A stretch of 46,252 nt of DNA from Pseudomonadota bacterium (GCA_018897105.1 JAHILF010000014.1:1-46252); one strand, 5' to 3'. Shown: positions 8,570 through 18,646, counted from the first letter of the stretch. Numbers and translations: made by a program. The notes: generated by a model not told the origin, from the letters alone.

Positions 8570-8932
8570 GGGAATAACTTGAAAGAGCGGAGCAAGAAGT
8601 TTGCCTTGGATGTTATTGGGCTGGTTGATGGGTTGCTGGCGGGCAGGACTGCTGCAGTAATCGGCAAGCAATTGCTCCGCTCTGGGATGTCAGTTGGGGC
8701 GAACTACCGTGCTGCTTGTCGCGCCAAGTCGCCTGCGGATTTTATCGCCAAGATGGGAATCGTTGAAGAAGAGGCCGACGAATGTATCTACTGGATGGAA
8801 CTGCTGGCCGAGGCAAATATTCTGCCGTTGACCAGATTACAACCGCTCATGGCGGAAGCTGACGAACTCGTAGCCATCACGGTTTCATCAATCAAAACAG
8901 CCAAAGCCAATAAGATGCGGAGCGCGAAATGA
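8567..8932 (+). CDS. four-helix-bundle protein (23S rRNA intervening-sequence/S23 family)
   Basis: The 121-residue, nearly all-helical protein matches the widespread four-helix-bundle family (TIGR02436-type). It shows the core ELSKKF-like start (NLKERSKKFALDVIGLVDGL), the middle signature LLRSGMSVGANYRAACRAKS, and the helix SPADFIAKMGIVEEEADECIYWMELLAEA. Members occur in rRNA intervening sequences and, as divergent relatives, as accessory proteins of diversity-generating retroelements; most have no known function. No reverse transcriptase or rRNA lies nearby. It is not a normal chemosensory gene: it interrupts cheA-cheB, starts inside a heptad array and ends in ATGCGGAGCGCGAAATGA, which itself resembles the repeat. 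Its stop overlaps the cheB ATG by 4 nt, so cheB translation is probably coupled to it. Confidence 0.82.
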   Translation: MGNNLKERSKKFALDVIGLVDGLLAGRTAAVIGKQLLRSGMSVGANYRAACRAKSPADFIAKMGIVEEEADECIYWMELLAEANILPLTRLQPLMAEADELVAITVSSIKTAKANKMRSAK

Positions 8933-10011
8933 TTCCCCAATCGACAGGTTCCGCACTCCGCACTCCGCATCCGCCAATCCACGTTCTGTTGGTGGACGAC
9001 TCCCCCATTGCGCTGCACATCCTGCAACGCCTGTTGTCCCGCTCCCCCGACATCCAGGTGGTGGGCACCGCCGGTAACGGCAGGGAGGCATTCGATCTGC
9101 TTCCGGCGCTGAATCCCGATGTTATCTGCACGGATTTGCACATGCCGGTGATGGATGGCCTGGAGTTCACCCGCACGGTGATGGACAAGTATCCGCGCCC
9201 TATCCTGGTGATAAGCTTGTCGGTGGAACCGGGCTCGCCCAATATTTTTCGGTTGCTGGAGGCGGGGGCGCTGGATGTCTACCCCAAGCCGCGCGCCATC
9301 CTCGATGCGAATCAGGATACGCTGGCCCGGGAACTCACCAGTAAGATTCGCATCCTTGCCGGCGTGCATGTGTTCCGTCATCGCACCGCAGCAGCGATAC
9401 GCGTAACCCTGCCGCCTCTTTCGCTGCCTCCCCACGCCCTCGTGCGCATCGTGGCGATCGGCGCCTCCACCGGCGGGCCCCAAGTTCTGCGAGAAATTCT
9501 CTCCCGCCTGCCAGCCGATTTTCCGGTGCCGGTGGTGGCAGTGCAGCATATCGGCAACGACTTCCTCTCCGGGATGGTGGCATGGCTGGCCGAAGTCAGC
9601 CCGCTGCCGGTGCGCAAGGCAGTTCAAGGCGAGTTCCCACAAACCGGGGTGGTCTATTTTGCGCCCGAAGGCGCCCATCTGGAATTCAACAACAGCGGAC
9701 GATTTGATCTCACACAGGCTCCTCCTTGCGACGGCCACCGGCCCTCGGCGACCGTCACCCTGCGCGCGACGGCGCGCAGGTTCGGCGCCGGCACGGTGGG
9801 TGTCCTGCTCACCGGCATGGGCCGCGACGGCGCCGAGGGTATGGCCGACATCGCCGCCGCCGGTGGCGTCACCATCGCCCAGGACGAGGCAAGCAGCGTG
9901 GTTTACGGCATGCCCAAGGCGGCAGTGGAACTGGGGGCGGTGCAATACGTGCTGCCCCTCGAACAAATTGCCCCGGCGCTGGTGGCATTGGTGAAACGGA
10001 ATGCGGAATGA
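8929..10011 (+). CDS. cheB: CheB-type receptor methylesterase (REC + CheB catalytic domain)
   Basis: The 360-residue protein demethylates or deamidates receptor glutamates. After a 16-residue repeat-encoded N-terminus ([15 protein letters not shown]) comes the receiver (about 17-135; D23-D24, phospho-acceptor D69 in [12 protein letters not shown] in YPKP). The esterase domain occupies about 165-355, with the Ser-His-Asp triad visible as S in IGASTGGP, H in [10 protein letters not shown] and D in [13 protein letters not shown]. The start overlaps the previous stop (ATGA), and GGAG lies exactly 6 nt before it. It is the adaptation partner of cheR and the WspF equivalent. The repeat seems to have replaced or extended the original N-terminus ahead of [10 protein letters not shown]. 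Confidence 0.93.
   Translation: MIPQSTGSALRTPHPPIHVLLVDDSPIALHILQRLLSRSPDIQVVGTAGNGREAFDLLPALNPDVICTDLHMPVMDGLEFTRTVMDKYPRPILVISLSVEPGSPNIFRLLEAGALDVYPKPRAILDANQDTLARELTSKIRILAGVHVFRHRTAAAIRVTLPPLSLPPHALVRIVAIGASTGGPQVLREILSRLPADFPVPVVAVQHIGNDFLSGMVAWLAEVSPLPVRKAVQGEFPQTGVVYFAPEGAHLEFNNSGRFDLTQAPPCDGHRPSATVTLRATARRFGAGTVGVLLTGMGRDGAEGMADIAAAGGVTIAQDEASSVVYGMPKAAVELGAVQYVLPLEQIAPALVALVKRNAE
8950..8978 (+). repeat. heptanucleotide repeats inside the first codons of cheB
   Basis: Reverse-orientation units (TTCCGCAC TCCGCAC TCCGCAT CCGCC) are translated as SALRTPHPP between the cheB start codon and the first beta strand of its receiver. Together with the array at 8494-8569 they flank the four-helix-bundle gene on both sides in opposite orientation. 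Confidence 0.8.
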
Positions 10012-10062
10012 CTGGAGTGCGGATTGCGGAGTGCAGAATGATTGGAGGTGGAATGATGAATG
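9999..10062 (+). repeat. heptanucleotide repeats between cheB and the first hybrid kinase
   Basis: GGAATGC, GGAGTGC, GGATTGC and GGAGTGC units span the end of cheB and the start of the next gene. GGAGG at 10044-10048 and the tandem ATGATG at 10053-10058 look like repeat-derived initiation signals. Confidence 0.75.
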
Positions 10063-12968
10063 AAAACGAATCGAAAGCGGAATCCGGAATTAACCAGCCA
10101 GGGGCAAATCGTGCCGTTCCCGTAGCTGAAGCTACGACCACTCCACACTCCGATATTCTGATTGTCGAGGACAGCGCTGTGGAAGCGGAAGTGCTCCGCC
10201 GCCTCCTCGTCAAGGCAGGTTACGCGGTGAGCGTGGCCCAAAACGGCGAGGACGGTCTGCACATGGTGCATGGATACCGTCCTGCCCTGGTGTTGAGCGA
10301 TATCAACATGCCGGTGATGAACGGCTACCAGTTGTGCAGTGCGATCAAGTATGACGATGACCTGTGGAATATCCCGGTAATCCTGCTCACGGTGCTGTCG
10401 GAACCGGAAGACATCATCGAAGCGATTAATTGCGGCGCTGATGCTTACATCGTCAAGCCTTTCGCCGAGGCCAACCTGCTTAACCGCATCCGTTCCCTAC
10501 TGAAGAACCCGACCGAGAGCCCAAGGATCAAAGAGCGGCGCAAGGAAGTGGTGGCCTACGACGGCAAGCGCTTCGCTATCGCTAGTACCAGCAAGCAGAT
10601 CCTGAACCTGTTGCTCTCGGTGTACGAGAACACTCTCCAGCAGAACCGGGAGTTGGAGGCCACCCAGGCCCAGCTCAACCTGCTGAACGAAAGCCTTGAC
10701 CAAAAAGTGCACGAGCGCACCGCAGCGGTACATGATTCCGAGGTACGCTATCGTCGTCTTTTTGAAGCGGCTAAAGACGGCATCTTGATCCTGAATGCCG
10801 AAACAGGCAGGGTCGTGGATGTGAATCCGTTCTTGATCGAGATGCTGGAATACTCCCACGAAGAGATCCTTGGTAAGTACATCTGGGAGTTGGGCTTCTT
10901 GAAAAATGTCGCGGCGAACAAGGAAAAATTTCTGGAATTGCAGCGGCAAGAGTATGTGCGCTATGACGATCTTCCCTTGGCAACCGCGACGGGAAACATG
11001 CTACATGTGGAGTTCGTCAGTAATGTCTATGTGGTGGATGACACTAAGGTGATCCAGTGCAATATTCGTGATATCACCGAGAAAAAACGCCTCGCCATGG
11101 AACTTGATGGGCACCACCATCACCTGGAGCAACTGGTCGAAACCCGGACCCACGAACTGGCCCAGGCCAAGGCCTCTGCCGAGGCGGCGAACATGGCCAA
11201 GAGCGCCTTTGTCGCCAACATGAGTCACGAGATACGCACGCCCCTGAATGCCATTATCGGGCTTACGCACCTGCTGCGGCGCAGGAACAGCGATCCCGCG
11301 CAGCAGGAGAAGCTTGGAAAGATCGTCGATGCCTCGCGCCACCTGCTCTCGGTGATCAACGACATTCTCGATTTTTCCAAGATCGAGGTAGGCAAACTGA
11401 CGCTCAATAACGACGACTTCGTCTTCGATCGCATGCTCGACAACGTCATCTCCATGATCGGCCCCAGGCTACGCGACAAAGGCCTGGAACTCGTCGTGGA
11501 GCGGGACGATTTGCCGCCCGTGCTGGTGGGTGATTCCACCCGGCTGGCGCAAGCCCTGCTCAACTATCTTTCCAATGCGGTGAAATTTACCAAGCGTGGC
11601 AGGATTACCGTGCGTTTTTGCATGACAGAGGAGAGCGCAACCGACCTGCTGCTGCGCTTTGAAGTGACGGACACCGGCATCGGCATTGCTCCTGAGAAGT
11701 TATCTTGCCTGTTCGCCGCCTTTGAGCAGGCCGATGCTACCACCTCGCGTCGCTACGGCGGCACGGGTTTGGGGCTCGCCATCAACCGGCGGCTGGCGCG
11801 TATGATGGGCGGGGATAGCGGCGTAGAGAGTGTGCCAGGCCAGGGCAGTACCTTCTGGTTCACCGCCCGCTTGGGCAAGAGCCAACTCAGCCTGGAAGAA
11901 TTGACCGAGGCACCCTTTGTGACCGAGCAGAGCTTGAAAACATTGTCAGCAGGTGGGCACATCCTGTTGGCCGAGGACAACCTGATCAACCAGGAGGTGG
12001 CGGTGGAACTCCTGACCGAGGTCGGACTGAAGGTGGAGGTCGCCAACGATGGCTTTGAGGCCTTGGAAAAAGCCAGCAAAGGCGACTATGACCTGATTTT
12101 GATGGATATGCAGATGCCGGGTATGGACGGCCTGGAGGCAACCCGCGCTATCCGCGAACTGTCCAACGGCGCGACGCTGCCTATCGTGGCGATGACCGCT
12201 AACGCCTTTGACGAAGATCGCGAACACTGCCGGGCGGCTGGCATGAACGACTTCATCACCAAGCCAGTCGATCCCGAGCAGCTGTTTGGCACGCTGTTGC
12301 GTTGGCTACCCGCAACAACGATGGTTATGCCCGCCGTCTCCGGCGCAACGGAGACGCTGCCCGCTGCCCTCGCTGCCATCCCCGGCCTGGACACCAAGCA
12401 GGGACTCAAGGTGCTGAACGGCAACGTCGAAGCCTTCCTGCGTCTGCTGCGCCTCTATGCGGTCGATCATGCCGACGACATGGCCCGACTGCTTGAGCTG
12501 ATTTCTTCGGAAGATTGGGACGAGGCCAGGCGGCTGGCCCATACCCTGAAAGGCAGTTCGGGCAATCTGGGTGCGACCGGCGTACAACAACTGGCCGCCG
12601 AATTGGAGGTCGCGATCAAGGAGGGCCACGATGCGACGGATATCGAACGATTGGTGCGCACACTTGAAACCGCCTTACAGCAGTTGGTTGCGAGGATACG
12701 CACTGCCCTGCCGGAGGAGGCTGCCGCCCCTTACGTGGGCGAAGTGGACTGGACGGTGGTGCGGCAGGTGCTGGCCGAACTGGAGCAGATGCTGGCGGCT
12801 TCCAGTGCGCAGGTCAACCAGATCATCGAGACCCACGCTGCGCTGCTCAAAGTCGCGCTCGGCCCCTTGGGCGCGGAACTGGAACAGCAGATTGGTCATT
12901 TCCTCTACGCCGAGGCTCTGGAAACCGTAAAGCAGGCGCGGCAGGAACACCCGGAGTTGGCAGGATAA
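10053..12968 (+). CDS. hybrid histidine kinase REC-PAS-HisKA-HATPase-REC-Hpt
   Basis: This 971-residue multistep phosphorelay protein starts at tandem ATGs (10053, 10056) after GGAGGT. Domains: a low-complexity, repeat-like N-terminus (1-33); receiver 1 (about 34-155; D83 in [11 protein letters not shown]); a coiled linker; a PAS domain (about 228-350, [19 protein letters not shown]); HisKA with H392 in [15 protein letters not shown]; HATPase (N box [11 protein letters not shown]2 [10 protein letters not shown]); receiver 2 (D685 in [13 protein letters not shown]); and Hpt with H830 in [13 protein letters not shown] helical C-terminal tail of about 85 residues follows, shared with its paralogue. 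No membrane segment is present, so it is cytoplasmic and may receive input from the CheA homologue through receiver 1. It is followed after a 42-nt repeat-rich gap by its larger paralogue. Confidence 0.92.
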   Translation: MMNENESKAESGINQPGANRAVPVAEATTTPHSDILIVEDSAVEAEVLRRLLVKAGYAVSVAQNGEDGLHMVHGYRPALVLSDINMPVMNGYQLCSAIKYDDDLWNIPVILLTVLSEPEDIIEAINCGADAYIVKPFAEANLLNRIRSLLKNPTESPRIKERRKEVVAYDGKRFAIASTSKQILNLLLSVYENTLQQNRELEATQAQLNLLNESLDQKVHERTAAVHDSEVRYRRLFEAAKDGILILNAETGRVVDVNPFLIEMLEYSHEEILGKYIWELGFLKNVAANKEKFLELQRQEYVRYDDLPLATATGNMLHVEFVSNVYVVDDTKVIQCNIRDITEKKRLAMELDGHHHHLEQLVETRTHELAQAKASAEAANMAKSAFVANMSHEIRTPLNAIIGLTHLLRRRNSDPAQQEKLGKIVDASRHLLSVINDILDFSKIEVGKLTLNNDDFVFDRMLDNVISMIGPRLRDKGLELVVERDDLPPVLVGDSTRLAQALLNYLSNAVKFTKRGRITVRFCMTEESATDLLLRFEVTDTGIGIAPEKLSCLFAAFEQADATTSRRYGGTGLGLAINRRLARMMGGDSGVESVPGQGSTFWFTARLGKSQLSLEELTEAPFVTEQSLKTLSAGGHILLAEDNLINQEVAVELLTEVGLKVEVANDGFEALEKASKGDYDLILMDMQMPGMDGLEATRAIRELSNGATLPIVAMTANAFDEDREHCRAAGMNDFITKPVDPEQLFGTLLRWLPATTMVMPAVSGATETLPAALAAIPGLDTKQGLKVLNGNVEAFLRLLRLYAVDHADDMARLLELISSEDWDEARRLAHTLKGSSGNLGATGVQQLAAELEVAIKEGHDATDIERLVRTLETALQQLVARIRTALPEEAAAPYVGEVDWTVVRQVLAELEQMLAASSAQVNQIIETHAALLKVALGPLGAELEQQIGHFLYAEALETVKQARQEHPELAG

Positions 12969-13020
12969 ATGGGGAATGCGGCGTGGGGAATGAGGAATGG
13001 GGAGTGCGCAATGATGAATG
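12965..13020 (+). repeat. heptanucleotide repeats between the two hybrid kinase genes
   Basis: Units GGGGAATGC, GGCGTGG, GGAATGA, GGAATGG and GGAGTGC run up to the tandem start codons of the second kinase. The last unit places GGAG (13001-13004) six bases before ATG (13011). Confidence 0.8.
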
Positions 13021-16000
13021 AAAATGAATCGGATACTAAACCCGGAATTCACCCGCCAGGGGCAGGCCGTGCGCTTCCCGGGGCTGAGGCTCCGACCGCT
13101 ACGCGCCGGAGCACCGGTTCCATTCCGCATTCCGCAATCAGCACTCCGCAATCGGATACTCCACAATCCGAGATCCTGATCGTCGAGGATAACCCAGTGG
13201 GGGCGGAGTTGTTGCGCCGCACCCTCGCCCGGGCGGGCTACGTGGTGAGCGTGGCGCACAACGGCGAGGAAGGCCTGCAAGCGGCGCATACGCGCAGTCC
13301 CGCCCTGGTGATGAGCGACATCAACATGCCAGTGATGAACGGTTATCAGTTGTGCCGCGCCATCAAGGGTGACGATGAGCTGTGGAACGTCCCGCTGATA
13401 CTGCTCACGGTGCGGTCGGAGCCGGAAGACATCATCGAGGCGATCAACTCCGGTGCCGACGCGTATATCGTTAAGCCCTTCGCCGCAGCCGACCTGCTGG
13501 GCCGCATCCGTTCGCTGCTCGACACCCCGATCGAAAGGCGGCATGCGGAAGAGCGGCGAGACGAAGTGGTGTCCTACGGCGGTAAGCGTTACATCATTGC
13601 CGCTGGCGGCAAGCAGGTTCTGAACCTGATGCTCTCGCTGTACGAGAACATGCTCCACCTGAGCCGGGAACTGGTGGCCATCCAGACCGAACTCTACCTG
13701 CTGAACGGGAGCCTCGACTCGCAGGTGCGCGAGCGAACCGCCGCACTGCAGGAAAGCGAGGCACGCTTCCGCAATCTGGTGGAAACCACGAGCGACTGGA
13801 TTTGGGAGGTTGACGAGCAGGGCGTCTACACCTACGTGAGTCCGAAAATCCACGACCTCCTCGGCTATCTGCCCGAGGAGGTGATCGGCAAGACGCCTTT
13901 CGACTTGATGCCCGCCGAGGAGGCGCAACGGGTGGCGGATCTGTTTGGCGCCAGCATCTCGGCGCGCCAACCCCTGGTCAACATCGAGAATGTCAATTTG
14001 CACAAGGACGGCCATCGGCTCGTGCTTGAAACAAGCGCTGTCCCCGTCATCGACCGGGATGGCAAACTCTGCGGCTATCACGGTATCGATCGCGACATCA
14101 CTGGGCGTAAGCAGGCCGACGCGGCACTGGCCCAGGTCAACCGCGCCCTGCGCGTACTGTCGACGGGCAATCGCTTGCTGGCGCGGGCGACCAGCGAGGA
14201 TGAGTTGATCCAGACCTCCGTGCGCAATATCGTCGACAAGGGGGGCTATGGTCTAGCAGGAATCTGCTATGCCGATGACGACCCGGAAAAGACGCTCACG
14301 CCCGTGGCCTCGACTGGCGCCGGGGAAGACTTCCCTCCGACGGAGTGCCGCACCTGGGCCGATACCGACGCGGGCCAGACGCCGATTGCTCGTGCCATCC
14401 GTAGCGGCAAGGTGCAGGTTTGCTGCGACATCGTCAGCGCCCCGGGATTCGCACCCTGGAAAGACGCCACGCTGGCCCACGGCTATACCGCGAACATCAC
14501 ACTGCCCCTCTGCGACGGGGGTAGGGTCTTCGGCGCCTTGAGCATCTATTCGTCAGGGACGACTGCCTTTGATGATGAGGAAACCACGCTCCTGGGAGAG
14601 ATGGCCGAAGATATTGCTTACGGCATCATCAGCCAGCGGGCACGGGTTGCGCTCAAAGCCGCCGAGCAGGCGCTACGTGATAGCGAGGAAAGATACCGGG
14701 AGCTGTTCGAGAGTTCGCGCGATGCCTTGATGGTGCTGAAGCCTCCGTCCTGGCGCTTCACTGACGCCAATCAGGCAACGCTGCAAATGTTTGGGGCCGC
14801 CAGCAAGGCCGAGTTCGCCTCCCTTGTTCTATGGGACGTTTCGGCCGAGCGGCAACCCGACGGACGCCCCTCGGTGGAGGTGGCACCGGAGATGATCGCG
14901 ACCGCCCTGCGCGATGGTTCGCTTCTTTTTGAGTGGGAACACCGGCGCCTGAACGGTGAAACCTTTGCCGCCGAGGTGCTGCTGACACGCATTGAGACGG
15001 GGGGGCAGATATTCATGAAGGGCACAGTACGCGATGTCAGCGCGCGTAAGCGGGCAGAGCAGGCACGGGCGGAATCCGAAGTTCTACTCAGGACCATTTT
15101 CGACTCCGTCCAGGACGGAATCGTCCTGGTGGACGCCGAAACCAAGCAGTTCAAAATGGGCAACACCTCGCTTCACCGCATGCTCGGATATAGCTCCGAT
15201 GAGTTTCTCGAACTGAGGGTGGATGATATCTATCGCAAGGAAGACTTCGCCAACGTCAACCGTCAAATCGAGCGTCAGCTCGAAGGCAAAATCAGTCTCG
15301 CGCAGAATATGCGGGTGAAGAGAAAGGACGGCACGATTTTCTATGCGGATATCAATGCCACTCCAATGATGGTGAGGGGAGATTCCTATCTTCTTGCCGT
15401 TTTCAGAGACATCACCGAACAAAAACACCTGGTGCTGGCGCTCCAGGAACAAAATATCCAACTGGAGAAGGCCAAGGTAACGGCCGAGACGGCGAATGTG
15501 GCTAAGAGCGCCTTTATCGCCAACATGAGCCACGAGATACGCACGCCCCTGAATGCCATCGTCGGCCTCACCCACCTGTTGCAGCGCGGCAATCCCGATC
15601 CGGCGCAAACGGAGAAGCTGGGCAAAATCGTTGATGCCTCCCGACACCTGCTCTCGGTCATCAGCGATATACTCGATTTTTCCAAGATCGAGGCGGGCAA
15701 GCTAACGCTGTGTGTCGGCGCTTTTGCCGTCAGCCCCATGCTGGACAACGTCATCTCCATGATCGGCCCCAAGGTACGCGACAAGCGTTTGGAACTCGTC
15801 GTGGACCGGGATGATCTGCCGCCGGTGCTGGTGGGTGATTCCACCCGGCTGGCACAGGCCATGCTCAACTATCTTTCCAACGCCATCAAATTTACCGAGC
15901 AGGGCAAGATCAGCGTGCAACTTTCCAAGATGGAGGAAACGCCAACCGACCTGCTGTTGCGCTTCGAAGTGACGGACACCGGCATCGGCATTCCGCCTGC

Positions 16001-17303
16001 CAAGATTGCGGACTTGTTCGCCGCCTTTGAGCAGGTCGATGTCAGCACCTCGCGCCGCTACGGCGGTACGGGCTTGGGTCTCGTCATCACCCGGCGGCTG
16101 GCGCAGCTTATGGGGGGCGAGGCGGGAGCCCAGAGCGTACCAGGCCAGGGCAGCAGCTTCTGGTTTACCGCCCGCCTCGGCAAGAGCAATCTCAGGCCGG
16201 AAGAACTGGCAGGTGAGATGGCCGCCGTCGCCGAATTGAGTCTGCAAGCCATGCCGCCTGGCGTCCGCATTCTGTTGGTCGAAGACAACAAGATCAATCA
16301 GGAAGTCGCGGTAGAGTTGCTGGCTGAGGTCGGGCTGCTGGTGGAGATCGCAGGCGACGGTTTTGAGGCATTGGCGAAAGCTCGTGATGGCGGTTATGAC
16401 CTGATCCTTATGGATATGCAGATGCCGCGCATGGACGGTCTGGAGGCAACCCGCGCCATCCGTGCGCTGCCCGGCTACGCGACGCTTCCCATCCTGGCGA
16501 TGACCGCCAATGCCTTCGATGAGGATCGCGAACGCTGCTATGCCGCCGGCATGAATGACTTCATCGCCAAGCCGGTCGATCCGGCGCAGCTTTTCAGCGC
16601 CTTGCTGCGCTGGCTGCCAGGCGACACCGCGATGATTCCTCCTTGCGGCCATGTCGAGGGAAGGGCGCTTCCCGCCGCACTTGCGGCTATTCCAGGTCTG
16701 GAGACCGAACGAGGTCTCAAGATGCTGAACGGCCACTTGGCCACCTACCTACGCTTGCTACGTCGCTATGCGGTTGACCATGCAGCTGACATGGCCCGGC
16801 TGCAGGAGCTCATAGACCAGGACGATTGGGATGGGGCCAAGCGCCTTGCCCATACCCTGAAAGGCACCTCGGGTATGCTGGGGGCGACCGGTATGCAGCA
16901 TCTGGCCGCCGAACTGGAGACAATGATCAAGGAGGACGGCCACGACCTGGCTGTCATCGAACGGCTCTCCAACTCTGTGGGAAGCGAGCTCCATCGACTG
17001 ACAGCGGCAATCCTCTTGGCCCTGCCGGAGGAGGCTACGGTCACCTATGAAGGCGAAGTGGACTGGGCAGTGGTACGGCAGGTGCTTACCGAACTGGAAG
17101 CAATGCTGGCGGTAGATAGTAGCCACGCCAACCAGATACTTGAACAACACGGCGCGCTGCTTAAGGCCGCCCTTGGCCCTCTAGGCATGGAATTGGAACA
17201 GCGAATCGAACATTTCCGCTACCCAGAGGCTTTGGAGACCCTACAGCGGGCACAAAAGGGGCACCCGCAACTGGCGATCCGTAACATGGAGAATGAAACG
17301 TGA
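13011..17303 (+). CDS. hybrid histidine kinase REC-PAS-GAF-PAS-PAS-HisKA-HATPase-REC-Hpt
   Basis: This very large (1430 residues) paralogue of the preceding kinase shares the same N-terminal MMNENES start, receiver (D103 in [11 protein letters not shown]), kinase core (H841 in [16 protein letters not shown]2 [10 protein letters not shown]), receiver 2 (D1135 in [13 protein letters not shown]), Hpt (H1281 in [12 protein letters not shown]) and C-terminal tail. Between the receiver and the kinase core it has gained extra sensors: PAS ([20 protein letters not shown]), GAF ([18 protein letters not shown] onward), PAS ([17 protein letters not shown]) and PAS ([19 protein letters not shown]). In-frame heptad repeats at 13118-13172 encode [18 protein letters not shown] ahead of the first receiver. 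No membrane helices are seen. The pair likely arose by tandem duplication followed by sensor-domain insertion. Confidence 0.92.
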   Translation: MMNENESDTKPGIHPPGAGRALPGAEAPTATRRSTGSIPHSAISTPQSDTPQSEILIVEDNPVGAELLRRTLARAGYVVSVAHNGEEGLQAAHTRSPALVMSDINMPVMNGYQLCRAIKGDDELWNVPLILLTVRSEPEDIIEAINSGADAYIVKPFAAADLLGRIRSLLDTPIERRHAEERRDEVVSYGGKRYIIAAGGKQVLNLMLSLYENMLHLSRELVAIQTELYLLNGSLDSQVRERTAALQESEARFRNLVETTSDWIWEVDEQGVYTYVSPKIHDLLGYLPEEVIGKTPFDLMPAEEAQRVADLFGASISARQPLVNIENVNLHKDGHRLVLETSAVPVIDRDGKLCGYHGIDRDITGRKQADAALAQVNRALRVLSTGNRLLARATSEDELIQTSVRNIVDKGGYGLAGICYADDDPEKTLTPVASTGAGEDFPPTECRTWADTDAGQTPIARAIRSGKVQVCCDIVSAPGFAPWKDATLAHGYTANITLPLCDGGRVFGALSIYSSGTTAFDDEETTLLGEMAEDIAYGIISQRARVALKAAEQALRDSEERYRELFESSRDALMVLKPPSWRFTDANQATLQMFGAASKAEFASLVLWDVSAERQPDGRPSVEVAPEMIATALRDGSLLFEWEHRRLNGETFAAEVLLTRIETGGQIFMKGTVRDVSARKRAEQARAESEVLLRTIFDSVQDGIVLVDAETKQFKMGNTSLHRMLGYSSDEFLELRVDDIYRKEDFANVNRQIERQLEGKISLAQNMRVKRKDGTIFYADINATPMMVRGDSYLLAVFRDITEQKHLVLALQEQNIQLEKAKVTAETANVAKSAFIANMSHEIRTPLNAIVGLTHLLQRGNPDPAQTEKLGKIVDASRHLLSVISDILDFSKIEAGKLTLCVGAFAVSPMLDNVISMIGPKVRDKRLELVVDRDDLPPVLVGDSTRLAQAMLNYLSNAIKFTEQGKISVQLSKMEETPTDLLLRFEVTDTGIGIPPAKIADLFAAFEQVDVSTSRRYGGTGLGLVITRRLAQLMGGEAGAQSVPGQGSSFWFTARLGKSNLRPEELAGEMAAVAELSLQAMPPGVRILLVEDNKINQEVAVELLAEVGLLVEIAGDGFEALAKARDGGYDLILMDMQMPRMDGLEATRAIRALPGYATLPILAMTANAFDEDRERCYAAGMNDFIAKPVDPAQLFSALLRWLPGDTAMIPPCGHVEGRALPAALAAIPGLETERGLKMLNGHLATYLRLLRRYAVDHAADMARLQELIDQDDWDGAKRLAHTLKGTSGMLGATGMQHLAAELETMIKEDGHDLAVIERLSNSVGSELHRLTAAILLALPEEATVTYEGEVDWAVVRQVLTELEAMLAVDSSHANQILEQHGALLKAALGPLGMELEQRIEHFRYPEALETLQRAQKGHPQLAIRNMENET
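13118..13172 (+). repeat. in-frame heptanucleotide repeats in the N-terminus of the second hybrid kinase
   Basis: Reverse-orientation units (TTCCGCAT TCCGCAA, CTCCGCAA, CTCCACAA) are translated as [16 protein letters not shown] directly before the receiver strand EILIVED. The first kinase has a shorter version (TTPHSD) at the same place, so the repeat has grown or shrunk since duplication. Confidence 0.8.
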
Positions 17304-17430
17304 CCCCCTGAAGGAGAAAGGGAAAAAGTTCTATGACCTGGTTCTCTGCTCTTCCGAGCAGGTAGCAGCTCTTGCGGACAAGATCAATCTGTATATCTCG
17401 GCCAAGGAGCAGTTAATGCAGGGTCAGTAA
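17293..17430 (+). CDS. small protein of unknown function (45 residues)
   Basis: An ATG overlapping the end of the kinase gene by 11 nt opens a 45-codon frame ([20 protein letters not shown], then [20 protein letters not shown], ending MQGQ). It is basic at the start and helical throughout, with a single Cys. It has no recognised family. The overlap and the operon position suggest coupled translation, but the frame is short and could be a remnant of a longer gene. The upstream GGAG is only one base from the ATG, a poor spacing. Confidence 0.35.
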   Translation: MKRDPLKEKGKKFYDLVLCSSEQVAALADKINLYISAKEQLMQGQ

Positions 17431-17655
17431 AAATGAACGAATTGCCGCAAATGCCGCCGCCGGTCGGTTGACCAACTGTTCCGTATGATCACATGCTTCG
17501 CAGAGGATAGTGCTATCCGTACTGACACCGACCAACTGCCACCTGCCGGCCTGGATCTTCTCTATATTTGTTTCCCGACAGTCGGCACAAAGCCAGGTCT
17601 TCTCCTCGGGTGGGCAATTTTTACTGATATACTGATATTTCATATATGGCCCCAT
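17413..17655 (-). CDS. small protein with two CxxC pairs, possible zinc ribbon
   Basis: The frame encodes 80 residues with two CxxC pairs 28 residues apart (TWLCADCRETN and TILCEACDHTE), the spacing of a zinc-ribbon-like knuckle pair. The start may be the second Met (MKYQYISKNC). It is convergent with, and overlaps by 18 nt, the 45-codon frame on the plus strand. No ribosome-binding site is obvious, and I do not recognise the family. The regular Cys spacing is the main reason to think it is real. Confidence 0.45.
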   Translation of the reverse strand: MGPYMKYQYISKNCPPEEKTWLCADCRETNIEKIQAGRWQLVGVSTDSTILCEACDHTEQLVNRPAAAFAAIRSFLLTLH

Positions 17656-17756
17656 GCTGTTAATCTTGATGAGACTTTATTATAGAAATAGATCGTTAGA
17701 ATGGGGTTAGGAATTGATGAGGATTTGGATAACGGATTTTAAAGAGATGGAGGCAG

Positions 17757-17870
17757 GATGGGTCATTCCGATTGGCTGTGCCGTCATGCCAGCATGGTTC
17801 CAGCCGACATCCGGGGGAGGACCTGGATTCCTCCTGGACTTGATCCAGGATCTACCGGAATGACGGACGA
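17757..17870. repeat. intergenic palindromic repeat (GTCATTCCG...CGGAATGAC type)
   Basis: The gap 17656-17911 holds no gene. Its middle is bounded by a 9-bp inverted repeat (GTCATTCCG 17762-17770; CGGAATGAC 17856-17864) and contains CCTGGAT...ATCCAGG (17822-17828 and 17843-17849). This is the look of the dispersed CTGGATTCC...GGAATGACG elements found between genes in many proteobacteria. Copy number elsewhere cannot be seen here. Confidence 0.6.
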
Positions 17871-17911
17871 TTCGAGACTTGGTGATAGGCAGTCAATAAT
17901 TGCTGAACCTC

Positions 17912-18502
17912 TTACAGGGAAGGAGACTCAGTGGTCAGTTCATCCCGGGTGAAGATGACCTTGACCGGCACATCCAACATGTTGGTACGCAGGAACTGAT
18001 GAATTTTTTCGATCCCGTCATCCTCCTGTGTGTCGATGATGATGACGATTTTCTTGATCTCGCCTCCTAGCTGCATGACCTGTTGCACAGCGCGGATAAT
18101 CTGGCTGCCGGAGAATACCACATCCCCCACAATGGCCACCCTGTCGCCGCCCTTGATGCGTGATTCTATCCACTTGGGGGCATGGATGTTTCCTTCCTTC
18201 TTGATACTGTCCCGGATGTAGAATACACCGATTTCCTTGAGAAAAGCAGCCCGGCACAGGATGGATACGATCCCGTGGGACGGGCCGCCGACAGCATGAA
18301 TGTCAAGATCGTTGATCTCATTGTATACAACTTCGCCGGCCAGCTGTATCCCCTTGTGCTTGAGGGAAACTTCAAGGAAATCAAAAAAAGTGCTCACCAC
18401 CCCTGAGGGCGTTTTGAAAACGCTGTTTTTTTTATAGGCGCGTTGTTGAATGAGTTCCTTGAGTTGTTGTTTCACCGCAGGTAAATTTGTGTCCTCAACC
18501 AT
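17912..18502 (-). CDS. pyrE: orotate phosphoribosyltransferase-like protein
   Basis: The 196-residue protein follows the PyrE plan: an N-terminal part with FKTPSGVVSTFFDF, the flexible-loop region IRDSIKKEGNIHAPKWIES, and the PRPP-binding loop VAIVGDVVFSGSQII. OPRTases convert orotate and PRPP to OMP in pyrimidine synthesis. The PRPP loop differs from the usual VEDVITTGGS: the first acidic residue is Gly (VGDVV) and the loop reads FSGSQ, so activity on orotate is not certain; it could be a paralogue acting on another base. AVGGPSHGIVSIL agrees with the PyrE active-site strand. The ATG has GAGGAGA 8 nt upstream. It appears to be a single-gene unit on the minus strand with mscL upstream. Confidence 0.72.
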   Translation of the reverse strand: MVEDTNLPAVKQQLKELIQQRAYKKNSVFKTPSGVVSTFFDFLEVSLKHKGIQLAGEVVYNEINDLDIHAVGGPSHGIVSILCRAAFLKEIGVFYIRDSIKKEGNIHAPKWIESRIKGGDRVAIVGDVVFSGSQIIRAVQQVMQLGGEIKKIVIIIDTQEDDGIEKIHQFLRTNMLDVPVKVIFTRDELTTESPSL

Positions 18503-18646
18503 GTTTCTCCTCTGATAGCTCTGCCTGCTGGATCAAAGCTGTGCTGCCACAGAATAATCTCATGCCTCTGCTGCCGATCGATATGGTCACGGATGGTGAA
18601 AAGCAGCCGGCAGCATCTGCGAAGGCCGGTGATACAGGGCTATTTC

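Noticed and set aside
8494-8570. Heptamer array as a CRISPR
   Set aside because: Units are 7 bp, contiguous and degenerate, with no spacers and no cas genes.
8567-8932. Four-helix-bundle gene as part of a diversity-generating retroelement
   Set aside because: No reverse transcriptase, template repeat or variable repeat is present within the window.
9726-10052. N-terminal extension of the first hybrid kinase into cheB
   Set aside because: The extension is an Arg-rich shadow of the cheB coding sequence; the start at 10053 follows GGAGGT and matches the start of the paralogue.
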